Assembly (NCBI GenBank): GCA_963555705.1
Contig: OY743171.1
Span: forward strand, 22,009,352 to 22,073,351
From: Ligustrum vulgare
Taxonomy: Eukaryota > Streptophyta > Magnoliopsida > Lamiales > Oleaceae
Direction of reading: 5' to 3'
DNA: 64,000 nucleotides
Each line of letters starts with the position of its first letter. Position 1 is the first letter of the stretch. This document shows positions 23,160 to 33,304 of the stretch, in pieces. The translations under genes and the position numbers were made by a program. The notes below the pieces were generated by a model, which was not told the origin of the DNA, made no database searches, and saw only the letters and a program-made list of their open reading frames with translations.

Positions 23160-23813
23160 TCATAAAGTTAAGTTTACATTAACCGGACTCCATTTTCGCT
23201 TGATTCCCCTTCCTTGCGACCAATCTATCTTAACCCCTGCTGGATCTTGTATTGAGATATATGACTGCAGCTTATCCAGTAGTTCATCAATAGTAGGAGC
23301 AGAAATAAGAAGCCTTCTGGAAAATGGAGAGATGAATCCCTGTTCCACAGCATAATCAAGAAAGGTTAACAAACCATCAAATAAATTGTTAACATTCAGA
23401 AGCCCAATAGGCTTAGTATGGAGATCTAGTTGAGCCCACGAGGTAATGTTAAAGATTTCTTCTAAGGTACCAAAACCTCCGGGCAGGGCTATAAAGGCAT
23501 CAGAACCATATAGCATACAAGTTATGCGTTCATGGATGGATAAGGTTTGAACTTCATGCCCTCGTGTTTTGCCTGCAACATCTACCAAAGGGACAGGTAT
23601 GACACCGATTACTTTTGATTTCTCTGCAAGAGCAGATTGGGAAACACAACCCATTAGACCACTGCTACCACCCCCATACACAAGAGTGATACCTTTTTCC
23701 CCCAGTTTCTTTCCAAGATCTACGGCCGCTTCTAGATAACTGAAGCCTTTCCCCACTTTTGATCCACAAAATACACAAATAGTTTTGATCTGTCGAAGTT
23801 TTGGTGCTTCCAT
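23160..23813 (-). CDS. LOG-like: LOG-family cytokinin riboside 5'-monophosphate phosphoribohydrolase, intronless, inside a retrotransposon
   Basis: 217 residues with no stop or frameshift, the normal length for plant LOG proteins. The family removes ribose 5-phosphate from cytokinin nucleotides, giving active cytokinin in one step in the cytosol and nucleus. Visible motifs: nucleotide-binding start TICVFCGS (11-18), VYGGGSSGLMG (45-55) and the family signature PGGFGTLEE (111-119), followed by WAQLDLHTKPIGLLNV. Plant LOG genes normally have several introns; here there is none, so the copy probably came through mRNA. It lies antisense to the carrying element. TTTAAATA 76-84 bp upstream of the ATG may be its TATA box. 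The stretch before the signature reads IHERITCM where plant LOGs usually have MHxRKxxM, so the Lys is Ile. Family membership is near certain; catalytic activity is not. Confidence 0.92.
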   Translation of the reverse strand: MEAPKLRQIKTICVFCGSKVGKGFSYLEAAVDLGKKLGEKGITLVYGGGSSGLMGCVSQSALAEKSKVIGVIPVPLVDVAGKTRGHEVQTLSIHERITCMLYGSDAFIALPGGFGTLEEIFNITSWAQLDLHTKPIGLLNVNNLFDGLLTFLDYAVEQGFISPFSRRLLISAPTIDELLDKLQSYISIQDPAGVKIDWSQGRGIKRKWSPVNVNLTL

Positions 23814-23888
23814 CTTTGATAGTATAGAAGAGAAAACTTACGAAGAAGATGTGATTTTGGGATGCCTGAACTATGAAATATGTTTGGC

Positions 23889-23897
23889 TATTTAAAG
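23889..23897 (-). promoter_or_regulatory. TATA-like box upstream of LOG gene
   Basis: On the minus strand this reads CTTTAAATA in the context 'ggctttaaatagcc', 76-84 bp before the LOG start codon. A retrocopy made from spliced mRNA would not normally bring a TATA box, so either it arose locally or the source transcript began further upstream. Confidence 0.4.
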
Positions 23898-24109
23898 CCG
23901 AAAAAAATTACTGTTTTTGATTGATTATGAAAAAGTAAAGATTTACTTTTGACAAAATCGGCCAACTTTTGACTGTTTTACCAAAGATATCACCTTTCGG
24001 TGATTTATTTCCAGCTTTATCAAAACTCGAGAAAGGAAAATATATTTTATTTCCAAAACGCGTGAAAGAAAACAGCAAAATATTTTAAATGTGTATCAAG
24101 AGATTTACC

Positions 24110-24709
24110 TTATATCATTGTTGAACTGCCAGAAGCCTCATTTTGTAAAACAGACTGGCAAACAGGATCTTTTGCTATTATATTTTGGAGACTATAACGA
24201 TTTTTGTCCTCGTTAAACTGAGCGTATAAGGAGAGAAGTTCACGTTGCACATAACCACTTGGGTGCGTCTCAAGAGTCAGTCGAATATCATCCAAAGACT
24301 CCTTACTCAGTCCACCCTTTATGAATTTGATTTTATCATCCCGATTAGTAGAAGAATATCCTACTGTTTTGCAACGAGTATCACAGTTCCAACGAGCACA
24401 TTTGTAGCAACCATTCAGCCTTTTTGCTCTTCGTTTCTTTGCGAAGGTGCTTTTGCCTAAACCAGGCATGTGCTTTGGAAATGTCATAGGTAATTCACCA
24501 GATAGTCGAACCTTTGCTTCGATCAACTAGCGAACATCTTCTGAAACACCATGAGCCATCAGCAACCTCAATCTTTCGAGTCTTATTCGATAAATTTTCC
24601 TCAGATCATTCATTGGAAGACTGGAATAATACTTGCGAATGTTTGTAAGAATGATATCCATGTTTTTGATGGATCTAACCTCTTCCCAGCATGAACTATT
24701 TAAAAGCAT
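24110..24709 (-). pseudogene. Small Cys-rich, basic protein resembling flexivirus nucleic-acid-binding protein, one in-frame stop
   Basis: The frame of about 199 codons starts at the ATG at 24709, is cut by TAG at 24529-24527 and continues in the same frame to 24110. The first part is helical and rich in R/K/L. After the stop there is a basic cluster (STFAKKRRAKRL), directly followed by a cysteine group C-x2-C-x4-C-x3-C, then a short block ending in KIKFIKGG. A basic 'G-x-S-x-x-A-x-x-R-R-A' stretch before a Cys group and an 'F-I-x-G' block after it are how the small nucleic-acid-binding proteins of carla-, allexi- and vitiviruses (PF01623 type) look. The spacing of the Cys group differs from carlaviruses, so this is a motif-level match. 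In those viruses the protein binds RNA and can affect host silencing. It lies 296 bp upstream of the LOG gene, on the same strand. It may instead be an unknown host gene. Confidence 0.5.
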
Positions 24710-25580
24710 TAAGGATCGGAGGGAATCCGCGTGATATTGATTCCAGCAAGAAAGCGCGGAATAGAATAATGGAAAAGAGGGAACAAGAGTTTATGCGCCG
24801 TTTACTTTCTTGATAAAAGGAAGATTTGATGATGACGGGATTTGAGATATGGAATATTTTCTTGGATTTTGGGTACTGATATTTTGATATAATAATCAAG
24901 GTATAGAAATAATACGGGGATACGTGAAAGTGAAATAAGGACTGTATTGAATCAGGATTAATAAGTTTGTGCAAGTGAAAGGAATACCTTACGGGAAATG
25001 TTATGATATTTGAGTTAAGAATTTTAATTATTTGGGAGATATTTGTTTATTGAATTTTGCAGAAATTTTGGGTTACAAATATTGGAAAGATAAACTGATG
25101 ATTATGTTGATATGTGAATAACATGTTTGGGTATATTACATAGAGAATATTCAGGTAATCGTTTTAATTATTTTGGGATATTTGGTGATAAGAAGAAATG
25201 ACAAATTATTATGGTATGATATGTTAGTAAAGATTTATTGAAATTTTAGAGATATTAATACGAATATTTGAGGTCACATGATACGATGATAAATGACAAG
25301 TTACATGAATACTACAAGATATGATGAAATATCACATACGATTGGGAATTTTCATTTTGATTCAGAAGAATTTATGAGTAGACATATGTCTATTATTGAT
25401 AGAAAAGTCCATGTCTTAAGAAAACAAATTGATGCATTTAGTCAAAGTCCAGTGGGTTAAATATGGTTGGGTTAAATATGGTAGCGATGATGCTACATAA
25501 GAAGAAGAAGAAGAGATTCTGATTAAGTGTTCAGAAATCATAAGATCAAGTAAGATTAATTTCGAGGACGAAATTATTTT
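24710..25580 (+). other. Non-coding 3' interior of the gene-carrying element
   Basis: AT-rich. A 92-codon minus-strand frame at 24696-24974 has no visible motif and is not called. At 25450-25485 'gttaaatatgg' is repeated, and at 25500-25514 there is a run of GAA triplets. The end (25556-25590) carries 'ttcgaggacgaaat' before the purine tract, as in many chromovirus-type elements. Confidence 0.5.
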
Positions 25581-25593
25581 AAGGGGGTAAGTT
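25581..25593 (+). other. Polypurine tract of the gene-carrying element
   Basis: AAGGGGGTAAGTT directly before the 3' LTR start TGTAGCG at 25594. It would prime plus-strand synthesis. Confidence 0.85.
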
Positions 25594-27450
25594 TGTAGCG
25601 ACCAAGAATTTTTACGCGATTAATAATTATTTTAATAGAAAATCGTGTCGCTACTATTTCACCCATTTTTATTAAGTTAACGCCATGACGTATTCGTATA
25701 GCCAAATCAAGAAATAATCGAGATCGTTCGATTTTAAATTAAATTCCGAATTTCTAAAAATATTTCCATTCTCTTGATTTAAAGTATATTAAGTCCAAGT
25801 ACTTAATTCAATGTTATCCCAATATTTATTTATACAAAAATTATTTTTATTATTGAAATTAAGAAAATATATGCAAGCATGAGAGGTTCCATTATATGTA
25901 ATCATGAAGAGCATAATATTTGTATAAATATGGAAAAGTATATGAATGAATTATATACTCCATTATATATAAACATGAAGAGCATAATAATTGTATAAAT
26001 ATGGAAAAGTATATGAATGAATTATATACTCCATTATATATAAACATGAAGAGCATAATAATTGTATAAATATGGAAAAGTATATGAATGGTTGATAGAC
26101 TCCATTATATGTAATCATGAAGAGCATAATATTTGTATAAATATGAAAAAGTATATGAATGAATTATATACTCCATTATATATAATCATGAAGAGCATAA
26201 TATTTGTATAAATATGGACAAGTATATGAATGATTGATAAGACTCCATTATATGTAATCATGAAGAGCATAATATTTGTATAAATATGGAAAAGTATATG
26301 AATGATTTATATACTCCATTATATATAATCATGAAGAGCATAATAATTGTATAAATATGGAAAAGTATATGAATGATTGATAGACTCCATTATATATAAT
26401 CATGAAGAGCATATTATTTGTATAAATATGGAAAAGTATATGAATGGTGCTTTACTTTAAGAAAATGATGTGTTAAAATTAATAGAATTGAATGATTATG
26501 TTTACAATATGCCAACTTTATACATCTATTTAAACCCATCTCTTTTACACACAACTCTACACATATACACTTATTTCCAACCTCTTGACAAAATCCACAA
26601 GTAAGAGAAATTCAAGGTGGTCAAGAAAGTTTTGGTCCATTTACTACTACACTTCATTTTAATCTTTTAAAAGGTAAGTATATCTTATGTTTTTATGAAA
26701 ATTAAGTATGTTGTTATGAAATGTAAATATACTTTAAGTTTTTATGAAAAGTAAGTATGTTTTTATGAAAGGTATTACTTTATGTTTTTATGAAAAGTAA
26801 GTATGTTTTTATGAAAGGTAAATACACCTTATGTTTTTAAGAAAAGTAAGTATGTTTTTATGAAAAGTAAAATACCTTATATTTTTAAGAAAAGTAAGTA
26901 TGTTTTTATGAAAATTAGATATACCTTATGTTTTTACGAAAATGTTTGGATCATTGCTATGAAATCAATCTCACAAGATTGCTATTGGTCCCATATGATA
27001 TGTTTATGATTATGCTAAGGGGACCGGAGTTTAGTAGCGCTACACATAAGAATTCTTGTTATCTAAGTTCGGTAAAATTCTTGTGTCTCTCTATGTTTAT
27101 GAGGATTTCGATCCTATCCTATGTTATGAAAATGATCCATATGCTTTCAAAAGAAAATTATGCTTGGTATACTTACTGGGATTTTATAAATCTCACTCCA
27201 CGATATTTACCATTTTCAGATAATTGAAGGTTCGAGGCGGTCAACATGGAAGTGGCAAAAGTGGTTAAGATTGATGAGATAATTATGTTGAACTTTATGT
27301 AAGAAAATTATGTTCTATTTTTATTCACAAATTAAATTATGGGATTCTAATTATTCTTTTGAATAATTTTACATTACTATTTAAGTCTCGATAATATGAT
27401 ATGAGTCACTTTTAGTGGCACTCGAATGGTCGAAAATTCGGGTCGTCACA
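25594..27450 (+). mobile_element. 3' LTR of the gene-carrying element
   Basis: 1857 bp, collinear with 18909-20765 with no difference found by eye, including the tandem arrays. It is followed by the target duplication GTGCT at 27451-27455 and then by Tat gag sequence. Confidence 0.92.
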
Positions 27451-27455
27451 GTGCT

Positions 27456-27700
27456 ATTGGTTCATTTACTATATATCCCCTTGCCATATGGGCAGTCATG
27501 GTCGCAGTTTTCTCAATTTGTTGTTTTTGCATTTCCAGCATTTGAGCAACCATGCACGTCATTTCCCTCAGCATGCGCCTACTCCAGTGCCCGCGAGGGT
27601 GGTACATTGACGAACTTCCTATTTGGTGTTTTGAGGTGGAGCGTTTGGGGGCATTTCTCAATTGACGTCGTATTTCTCATCCCTACGTCTTTGCGAGTTA
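27456..27700 (-). pseudogene. Gag of Tat element, N-terminal part
   Basis: Minus strand. The frame at 27661-27446 holds a segment ending in VAQMLEMQKQQIEKTATMTAHMARG, a short heptad-like stretch as found near the start of Tat gag proteins. It is separated from the rest of gag (18908 downward) only by the retrotransposon insertion. Start codon not established. Confidence 0.5.
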
Positions 27701-28075
27701 GCATCATTATCACTTTCACTCATGATTTAAGTAATATAGGAGTTATCCTTTTCCAAGATGAGGAAACTTTTATTTCAAAGTTATCAGCCTTTTTCAAGGG
27801 TCAATGAACTTATATCTCAAAGTCTTTAGCCTTTTTCAAGGTTGATTAACTTATGTTTCAAGTTTTTTAACCTTTTTCAAGGTTTTCCAAGTTTTTCCAA
27901 GAGGTTTCTCACCTTTTTCCAAGGTTTGTATAGTTCCTTTTCACTCTTTTTTCAAGAGGTTTTCTGCCTTTTTCAGGGTTTTATGATTATTCTTCGCTCT
28001 TTTTCAAGAGGTTTTTACACCTTTTTTCAAGGTTTTCTTGATAGCTTTTTACCACATAAATTCATAGAAGTGTGG
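27701..28075 (-). repeat. Leader of Tat element with CTTTTTCAAG repeats
   Basis: Between the primer site and gag the plus strand repeats 'cctttttcaagg' and 'ttttcaagaggttt' about ten times (27770-28050). On the element's strand this is a purine-rich leader of 'cttgaaaaagg' words. No coding frame is supported. Confidence 0.7.
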
Positions 28076-28097
28076 TTTCCCACAGACGGTACCAAAA
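28076..28097 (-). other. Primer binding region of Tat element
   Basis: On the minus strand the LTR end ...GTGGTCAACA is followed directly by TTTTGGTACCGTCTGTGGGA. Plant Ty3 elements commonly show TTGGCGCCGTCTGTGGGAA here, so this is that primer site with GC changed to TA. Which tRNA it matches was not determined. Confidence 0.7.
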
Positions 28098-28679
28098 TGT
28101 TGACCACAAAATCTGGTGGGATCTTGGATTAACACGTCTCAATGTTGACCTATGATTAACTTGACCTTATTGTTTTGATCATAACAAACAAGAATATATT
28201 ATGTTGCTAACAAGTGTGCTTCAAGTTTTTCAAGTAATGATAAATATTCAAAGCATTCAATGTTCAAATCATCTTTCAAATATATAAATCAAAATTATGT
28301 GATCAAGCATATGAGACGCAAAGAAGATCAAGAAAGAATCGAAGATATTCAAGATCAAGATTCAAGTCGGAAAGCATAACATGAAGATCAAGAATTCAAG
28401 CATACAAGATTAGAGTTGAAGTTTAAGAGTTGATTTAACCTTCATAAAGGTATAACACTCTCAATCTTTAGCGATGAAATCCAACAAGCTCGAAAATAAT
28501 TTTTATGCATCAAGAAACTTACTTGGAAATTTGGCACTTGCATAAAATATTTTTATCTAAGTCAATATTGCTTTTCAAAGGTTATTTGATCTTAAATCAT
28601 GATTATACTACGTTAAACCACTTTGAAAAACAAGTTAGAAACCTAAAAATCGTGCATTTTCATGTTTTTCAAAAGTCAA

Positions 28680-28812
28680 TTTTCGGTCAATCGAAAGTCA
28701 ACCTTCGGTCAATCAAGATTGGTCGACCGAAACTCCAACGGTTGAAATTTCATAACAGCTACTTTTTTAGTTCGGTCAACCGAAACTCCAGAAATGGTCA
28801 ACCGAAAGTGCC
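28680..28812 (+). repeat. Array of TTCGGTCaACCGAA words in SIRE-type LTR
   Basis: Five to six copies of half or full palindromes based on TCGGTC(G/A)ACCGA lie within 130 bp (about 28681, 28700, 28723, 28772 and 28794). It parallels the palindrome arrays in other LTRs of the window. Confidence 0.8.
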
Positions 28813-29507
28813 TGAACTTAAATATTTTGATCTATAAATAACCATCTCTTTTGCATTCAATTTCAACAACTAAGAGGAAATTTTAGAAAAGCTTTTTTGT
28901 AAAATTCATTGTTCTTACTTGATTTATATTCATCTATTTTGTTTAGAAAACTTTGATTAATGCAAACTTTGTTTTATCAAAATTTATCAAAGTTTTTGAA
29001 AGAAAGTTTTTGTGAAGATTCTTGATTTTACATTGTATAAACTTCTTCAACATCTTCACATTATATATTGGAATTTAAGTGTAAGTCTCTCTTTGTTTCA
29101 AACTTATTTTAATCTTTTAAAAGAGAGAAATTCCAATTAAGGAACTTTGATTATTTGTGCTACATTTTTCGTTATCATTTGATTCATCAAAGTTCCATTG
29201 CCGAAACACTTTGAGCTTAACTTATTGTTAATTATTTGAGTGTGGTATCTCTTGGTACTTAATTTGATTCAATAATTTAACAAGAGATTATTTGAAAAAC
29301 TTTGTTTGATTTCATTGAACTTTTCATTATCATTTGCATAAGTTTTTCTCTAACACTCGAGTTTAATTCATTACTATCTATTGAAGTGTTAGCCTAACTC
29401 TCTCGGTACTTAATTTGAGTATATCATTTGTCAAGAGTTATTTCAATTGTAAATTCAATTCATTATATCTTGTGGTTTGGAGAGCCTTTTGAAAACTCGA
29501 TTGTTGG

Positions 29508-29670
29508 TTAAGGGTAGGTGCTCCTTGTTATAAGTCACCTAAGGATAAGTGCTCCTTGTTGTAAGTCACTTAAGGGTAGGTGCTCCTTATTGTAAGTCGC
29601 CTAAGGGTAAGTGCCCCTCATTGTAAGTCACTTAAGGATTTGGTACTCCTTGTTGTAAGTTACCAATATA
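29508..29670 (+). repeat. Five-unit tandem repeat of about 31 bp in SIRE-type LTR
   Basis: Units of the form 'taagggtaggtgctccttgttgtaagtcacc' occur five times, the last one altered ('aggatttggtactcc'). It is non-coding. Confidence 0.85.
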
Positions 29671-30667
29671 GTGGATTTGGCCTTACTCATGATGCAGAGC
29701 TCGGTAACAGAGGACATAGATCACATTGGTTGATTGAACCTCTATAAATCGCGTTTGCATCCTCTTATCCCTTTTACTTACTTACTTACTTACATTGTAC
29801 TTACTTTATTCCTTCAATTTATAGTGTGCAACTTTATCGCTAGGTGGAATACTTGCTTTATCAATTAAGTTTACACATTTATAGCACACTACATTGATAG
29901 TTAAGTTACTTACAACATTAAGTGTTCATACTTGTACCTATTGGTTTTTAACTTTGAGATTATTTATCGAAAAAGTTTATAAACCAATTCACACCCTCTT
30001 GGTTAGTTACTCTTGGGCTAACACTTAACTCCTCTCTCTTGAACATGCGAACTTTCTGCACACTAGGACAAACAATCAGTATGCAACGGGGATCGAGGTG
30101 GCTCCTATTTGCACTCCGATGCTTAAGTCACTACTCATTTCAAGAATATATAATTTGGGTGCGGGAAATATAAGTATGTAATAGAGAGAAAGGGGAATGA
30201 GATTTGTATATTGAGTTTGAGTATAAAGTTTCTAACATTTTCTTGAAGGCAAAGGCGTCCTATTTATAGATGAAATTATGTTCCTAGGTCATGACACGTG
30301 TTATACTTTACACGTGTCATGCTCCTAACCATTGGAGAGGTAAACCAATTGTTTGGTCATAATCATTATTACTTATTGTAGAGTTACGGATACCATCACA
30401 TCACCAATAAAGGGGCTGTCCCATCAAGCTACAACTTGTAGGAAAGTCACATCCCTCTGACAGGTTGATCGATCTTGTCATCAAACCGGGGTACCGCTTT
30501 GGATAACATCAGTTCAGAACAAGCAGCTCGGCTATAAGGACCTTGAACAATATTTCACCTCGGCTGTACAATAACTTGTTAGGTTTCTAGCAAAACTGAT
30601 AACTAGTGGGTCCCATGTGGGCTCTCATAGGTGATGTGTCAAGCTTATTTTGGGTGTGATCGTAACA

Positions 30668-31420
30668 TAAAGGACAGCAATGTGACCCCAAACTTACGAC
30701 TCAAGAACCAAGGGTATATTAAACTCAGAACCCGTTAAGATGCAAAGAGAAGAACTAGAAAGTGGTGAACGCCACAAATGTTGTCAAATCCTTCGATAAG
30801 TTAAAGGGGTTCAATGAAGAACAATTAGAATAAGGGAATAAATCACCTAATTAAAATTAATTTCTCAATAATATTCAAGTTAGACCCAGAAATGAATGGA
30901 AAAACAATGTATATGTTTGTTTGCCTTGAAATTAAGCTTTGGGTGTTGCTCATGGGCCAAAACGAAATAACAATAGTTCAAACGAAAAAGAAAATAAAAA
31001 CTCATGTAACCCTACTCCGAAAACTCAGCGATCGTGCAGGGAAACCATAGACGATCGCGTGGAGGCCTACTTTAGTCTCGGGTCTTATTTTGGACACGAT
31101 AAGTGATCGCAACTGGGTTATGCCACGCGATCACGTGGTTGTAGTTCCGAAAATTCTTGAACTCCTTGATTCCAAATTAGTTTTTGGCCCACATCACTTG
31201 TACTAGCCTTGACTCTTCTTCTATCATGTCATTTGTTGAAAGTAGAGTCTTTGATCTAGAACTCAAGCACTCATCTACCCACGCTTGCATAAATTCTTGC
31301 ATAACTTGTTTGATCTTCTTTTCTCTTTGCCTCATGATTGGTCCCATTAGCACATGCAACGAGTCCTTAAAAGGGTCCACTGTGGTACTCATCATTAATT
31401 CTATCTTTGCTCTAGGGTGA
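30668..31420 (-). mobile_element. Older Ty3 fragment: pol C-terminus plus truncated 3' LTR
   Basis: Minus strand. At 31395-31177 the frame has LMGPIMRQREKKIKQVMQEFMQAW, resembling the 'GPITRxRAKK' tail of Ty3 pol proteins. Sequence from there to 30668 resembles the LTR of the element at 48208: 'aacgggttctgagtttaatataccc' and gene-end words 'cgataagtt' and 'gccacaaatg' recur in both. It is cut at 30667 by the Tat element; the remainder would lie left of the window. GATCG-type palindromes occur at 31029-31140. Confidence 0.5.
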
Positions 31421-31979
31421 TATGGTTTCCAAATATTAATGGATTTTCTCCATAAATTTTTTCTACTTGTTCAATGATTTTTTCTACACTTATTTCTATT
31501 TCCGATTTTAGGACTTTTTATATCTTATTCTTTTATTTTTTATTTCATTTTATGCAATTGGTTTTTTCTCTCATCTATCACCACGTCGGGCTGGCTGAAC
31601 TCTGTAGGGTTTAAATTATTTTGGTATTTTTACTAAATGTGCACAGGGTGTTTGTAACATTATTATATAATTATTTTGTTTGAATATTTAAATATATAAC
31701 ATTCTAATTTATCGTAACTATATATTTTGTTTATTACAATTTGTTTACTTCCAAGTATTATATCAATTTTATCAGCACTATTAATTATTTGGGTATTTTC
31801 TCCTTTTACTCATATTATTTTTATCTTACTATTGATATTTCATGATTTAATTAAGAAACTTTTAAATATTGATAAATCACTTCCTGGTTTTTATATTTGT
31901 TTTTACAATGGTAAGTTGTATATAAACGGCTAATGGAAAGCTTATTTAGTTATTCATTCATCTTTTCTACATAACATAG

Positions 31980-32330
31980 TTTGGATATTATGAGTTATAT
32001 ATAATCATTTTCTTTTTATACTATAATCTTCTAATCCATTTTAGAAACTTATTTCTAATAATGTATGAGGTCCTATGTCTATACTGTTATCTATATAACA
32101 TGGTACCAAAACATTAATTCCTTTTATTTTTATTGGTAATTTGACTTCTAGTTCAGTTGTATGTAATTGTCCATCAAAATGTATCTATCTATATGGTTTA
32201 GTTCTATGGATTATTAATGATTTATTCTTGTTTGAAGCTATATGGCATTCAGTAGCTCTTGTATCTATCAATATATTTGATCCATGTTATTTTCCATTGA
32301 AACATTCTCCTTCTATCTTCATATTTCCAA
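31980..32330 (-). pseudogene. Pararetroviral aspartic protease, degraded
   Basis: Minus strand. The active-site box reads ILIDTRATEC at about 32274-32245, where the family has DTGA or DTGS, so the catalytic glycine is Arg. A beta-strand-like region follows to about 31980. Stops lie within it. In the virus this would mature the polyprotein. Below about 31960 the sequence is too decayed to name. Confidence 0.6.
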
Positions 32331-32344
32331 CATTCTACGAAGTT

Positions 32345-33304
32345 TTATTTCTTTTGTATTACTAGTTTCTCCTAATTATTTTCTATTAGGTAGACTAAGA
32401 CTTGTTGATCTTATAATTACTTTTCCATCTTCAAATGTTATTTTATTATTAGGGTATTCTTCCTCTCTCAATTCTATTATTTCAGGTTTATTTTTTGTTA
32501 TACAAAGTCATAATCTTCTTGGACTAAATTTATCTTTTTATTTGGTTCCACAATTTTACTATATCTTTGCATTCTTTTTGAACTTCAATATATGATTTTT
32601 TAGAGTGAGTATTTCCATAATTATACTTGGTAAATGTATATAATGCTTTATATTCTATAGTCTGATCTCTTGGTTGCATATCATTTCTATGTAACTTGAA
32701 GTGTAAACCTAAGACTTCATTAAAGTTTCTATCTTTCAATGAGACACAATATTTTTGATAATATGTAAATATTATTTTCTGATATGCAAGGTTTCCTTCT
32801 ATTGTTTCTAAATGACTATCTTTCAAATTTATTATTCTTCCATCATGTAGACATACAGTTAAGAGTGAATCTATCCATTCTCTAAATGAAGATTTAAACA
32901 TTATTTGTATTCCTGCTAAATAAACATATTGAGTCTTTCACATTGTTTTTTTTTATTAATCTTTGTTAATAATTCCGTGACTCTATTTTTCGTTAAAATA
33001 GTTAATTTATGTGTTTCTTGAGTTGTTCTAACATGTATTGCTTTTTCAATTTTATGATCTTCATTTATTACTATTCTTTCTCTTCTCCATATTCTATCCA
33101 AAATTCTCCATTTTCTTATTTTCAAATGTAAGGATAACTTTTGTATTTTCTTAAATTTATTATTATCAAATGTTACTTTTAATCCATAACCATATATTCC
33201 TTCATATTCTTGTACATCTATTGTATTGTTTTCTATTTATTCCATTTCCTTATTCAGATTCTAATTCGTTGATTTCTGAATCAGTTTCACTTATATATAC
33301 TTCT
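32345..33304 (-). pseudogene. Pararetroviral movement protein, degraded
   Basis: Minus strand. Two open blocks (33125-32916 and 32901-32530) hold FREWIDSLLTVCLHDGRI, IEGNLAYQKIIFTY and LHFKLHRNDMQP. They resemble the core of Caulimoviridae movement proteins (30K superfamily), including the G-N-L-A-Y block. A frame break separates the blocks and another follows. The protein would carry virus through plasmodesmata; this relic cannot. It is separated from the coat-protein region by a solo LTR. Confidence 0.7.

Larger units (their letters stand above)
18909..27450 (+). mobile_element. Young non-autonomous LTR retrotransposon carrying captured genes, TSD GTGCT
   Basis: The whole element is 8542 bp. 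It has 1857-bp LTRs at both ends (TGTAGCGACC...GGTCGTCACA), a perfect 5-bp duplication GTGCT (18904-18908 and 27451-27455), a tRNA-Met primer site 2 bp after the 5' LTR, and a polypurine tract before the 3' LTR. The two LTRs have equal length and I found no difference between them by eye. The 4.8-kb interior holds no gag, RT, RNase H or integrase. On the minus strand it holds an intact LOG-family gene (23160-23813) and a second ORF with one stop (24110-24709). LTR style and the 3' motif 'gaggacgaaat..ttttaaggggg' suggest a Tekay-like chromovirus parent. It is inserted in the gag of the Tat element. Confidence 0.92.
28143..30023 (+). mobile_element. SIRE-type copia solo LTR, 1881 bp, TSD CTCAA/CTTAA
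   Basis: It starts TGTTGACC at 28143 and ends CTTGGGCTAACA at 30023. The element-start block 'attgttttgatcataacaaa' and the end block 'ccaattcacaccctcttgg' are typical of SIRE/Maximus LTRs. Flanks CTCAA (28138-28142) and CTTAA (30024-30028) differ at one base, as expected for an aged target duplication. It interrupts the Tat 5' LTR, and the rest of that LTR resumes on the other side. It has no internal domain, so it is a solo LTR. Confidence 0.85.
4063..30667 (-). mobile_element. Tat-lineage Ty3 retrotransposon, minus strand, multiply interrupted
   Basis: Read on the minus strand the order is: 5' LTR (30667-28098), primer site, leader, gag, protease, RT, RNase H, second RNase H, integrase, an antisense ORF, 3' LTR (4597 leftward). 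A second (archaeal-type) RNase H and an extra ORF between pol and the 3' LTR are known marks of the Tat lineage. Both LTRs carry the same sequence (4063-4597 and about 30133-30667). The coding part has many stops and frameshifts, and five or more younger elements sit inside it, so it has been dead for long. The right flank begins TAAAG; the left target site is outside the window. Confidence 0.85.
28098..30667 (-). mobile_element. 5' LTR of Tat element, split by a solo LTR
   Basis: On the minus strand it starts TGTTACGATCACACCC at 30667 and ends GTGGTCAACA at 28098. Without the nested insertion it is about 684 bp, of which about 535 bp align with 4063-4597. The part at 30085-30130 ('ggtggctcctatttgcactccgatg') is typical of Ty3 LTR sequence in plants. 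Confidence 0.8.

Noticed and set aside
32530..33125. Minus-strand blocks considered as a host gene
   Set aside because: The G-N-L-A-Y block, gene order and neighbouring DTRAT and zinc-knuckle relics fit a pararetrovirus better.
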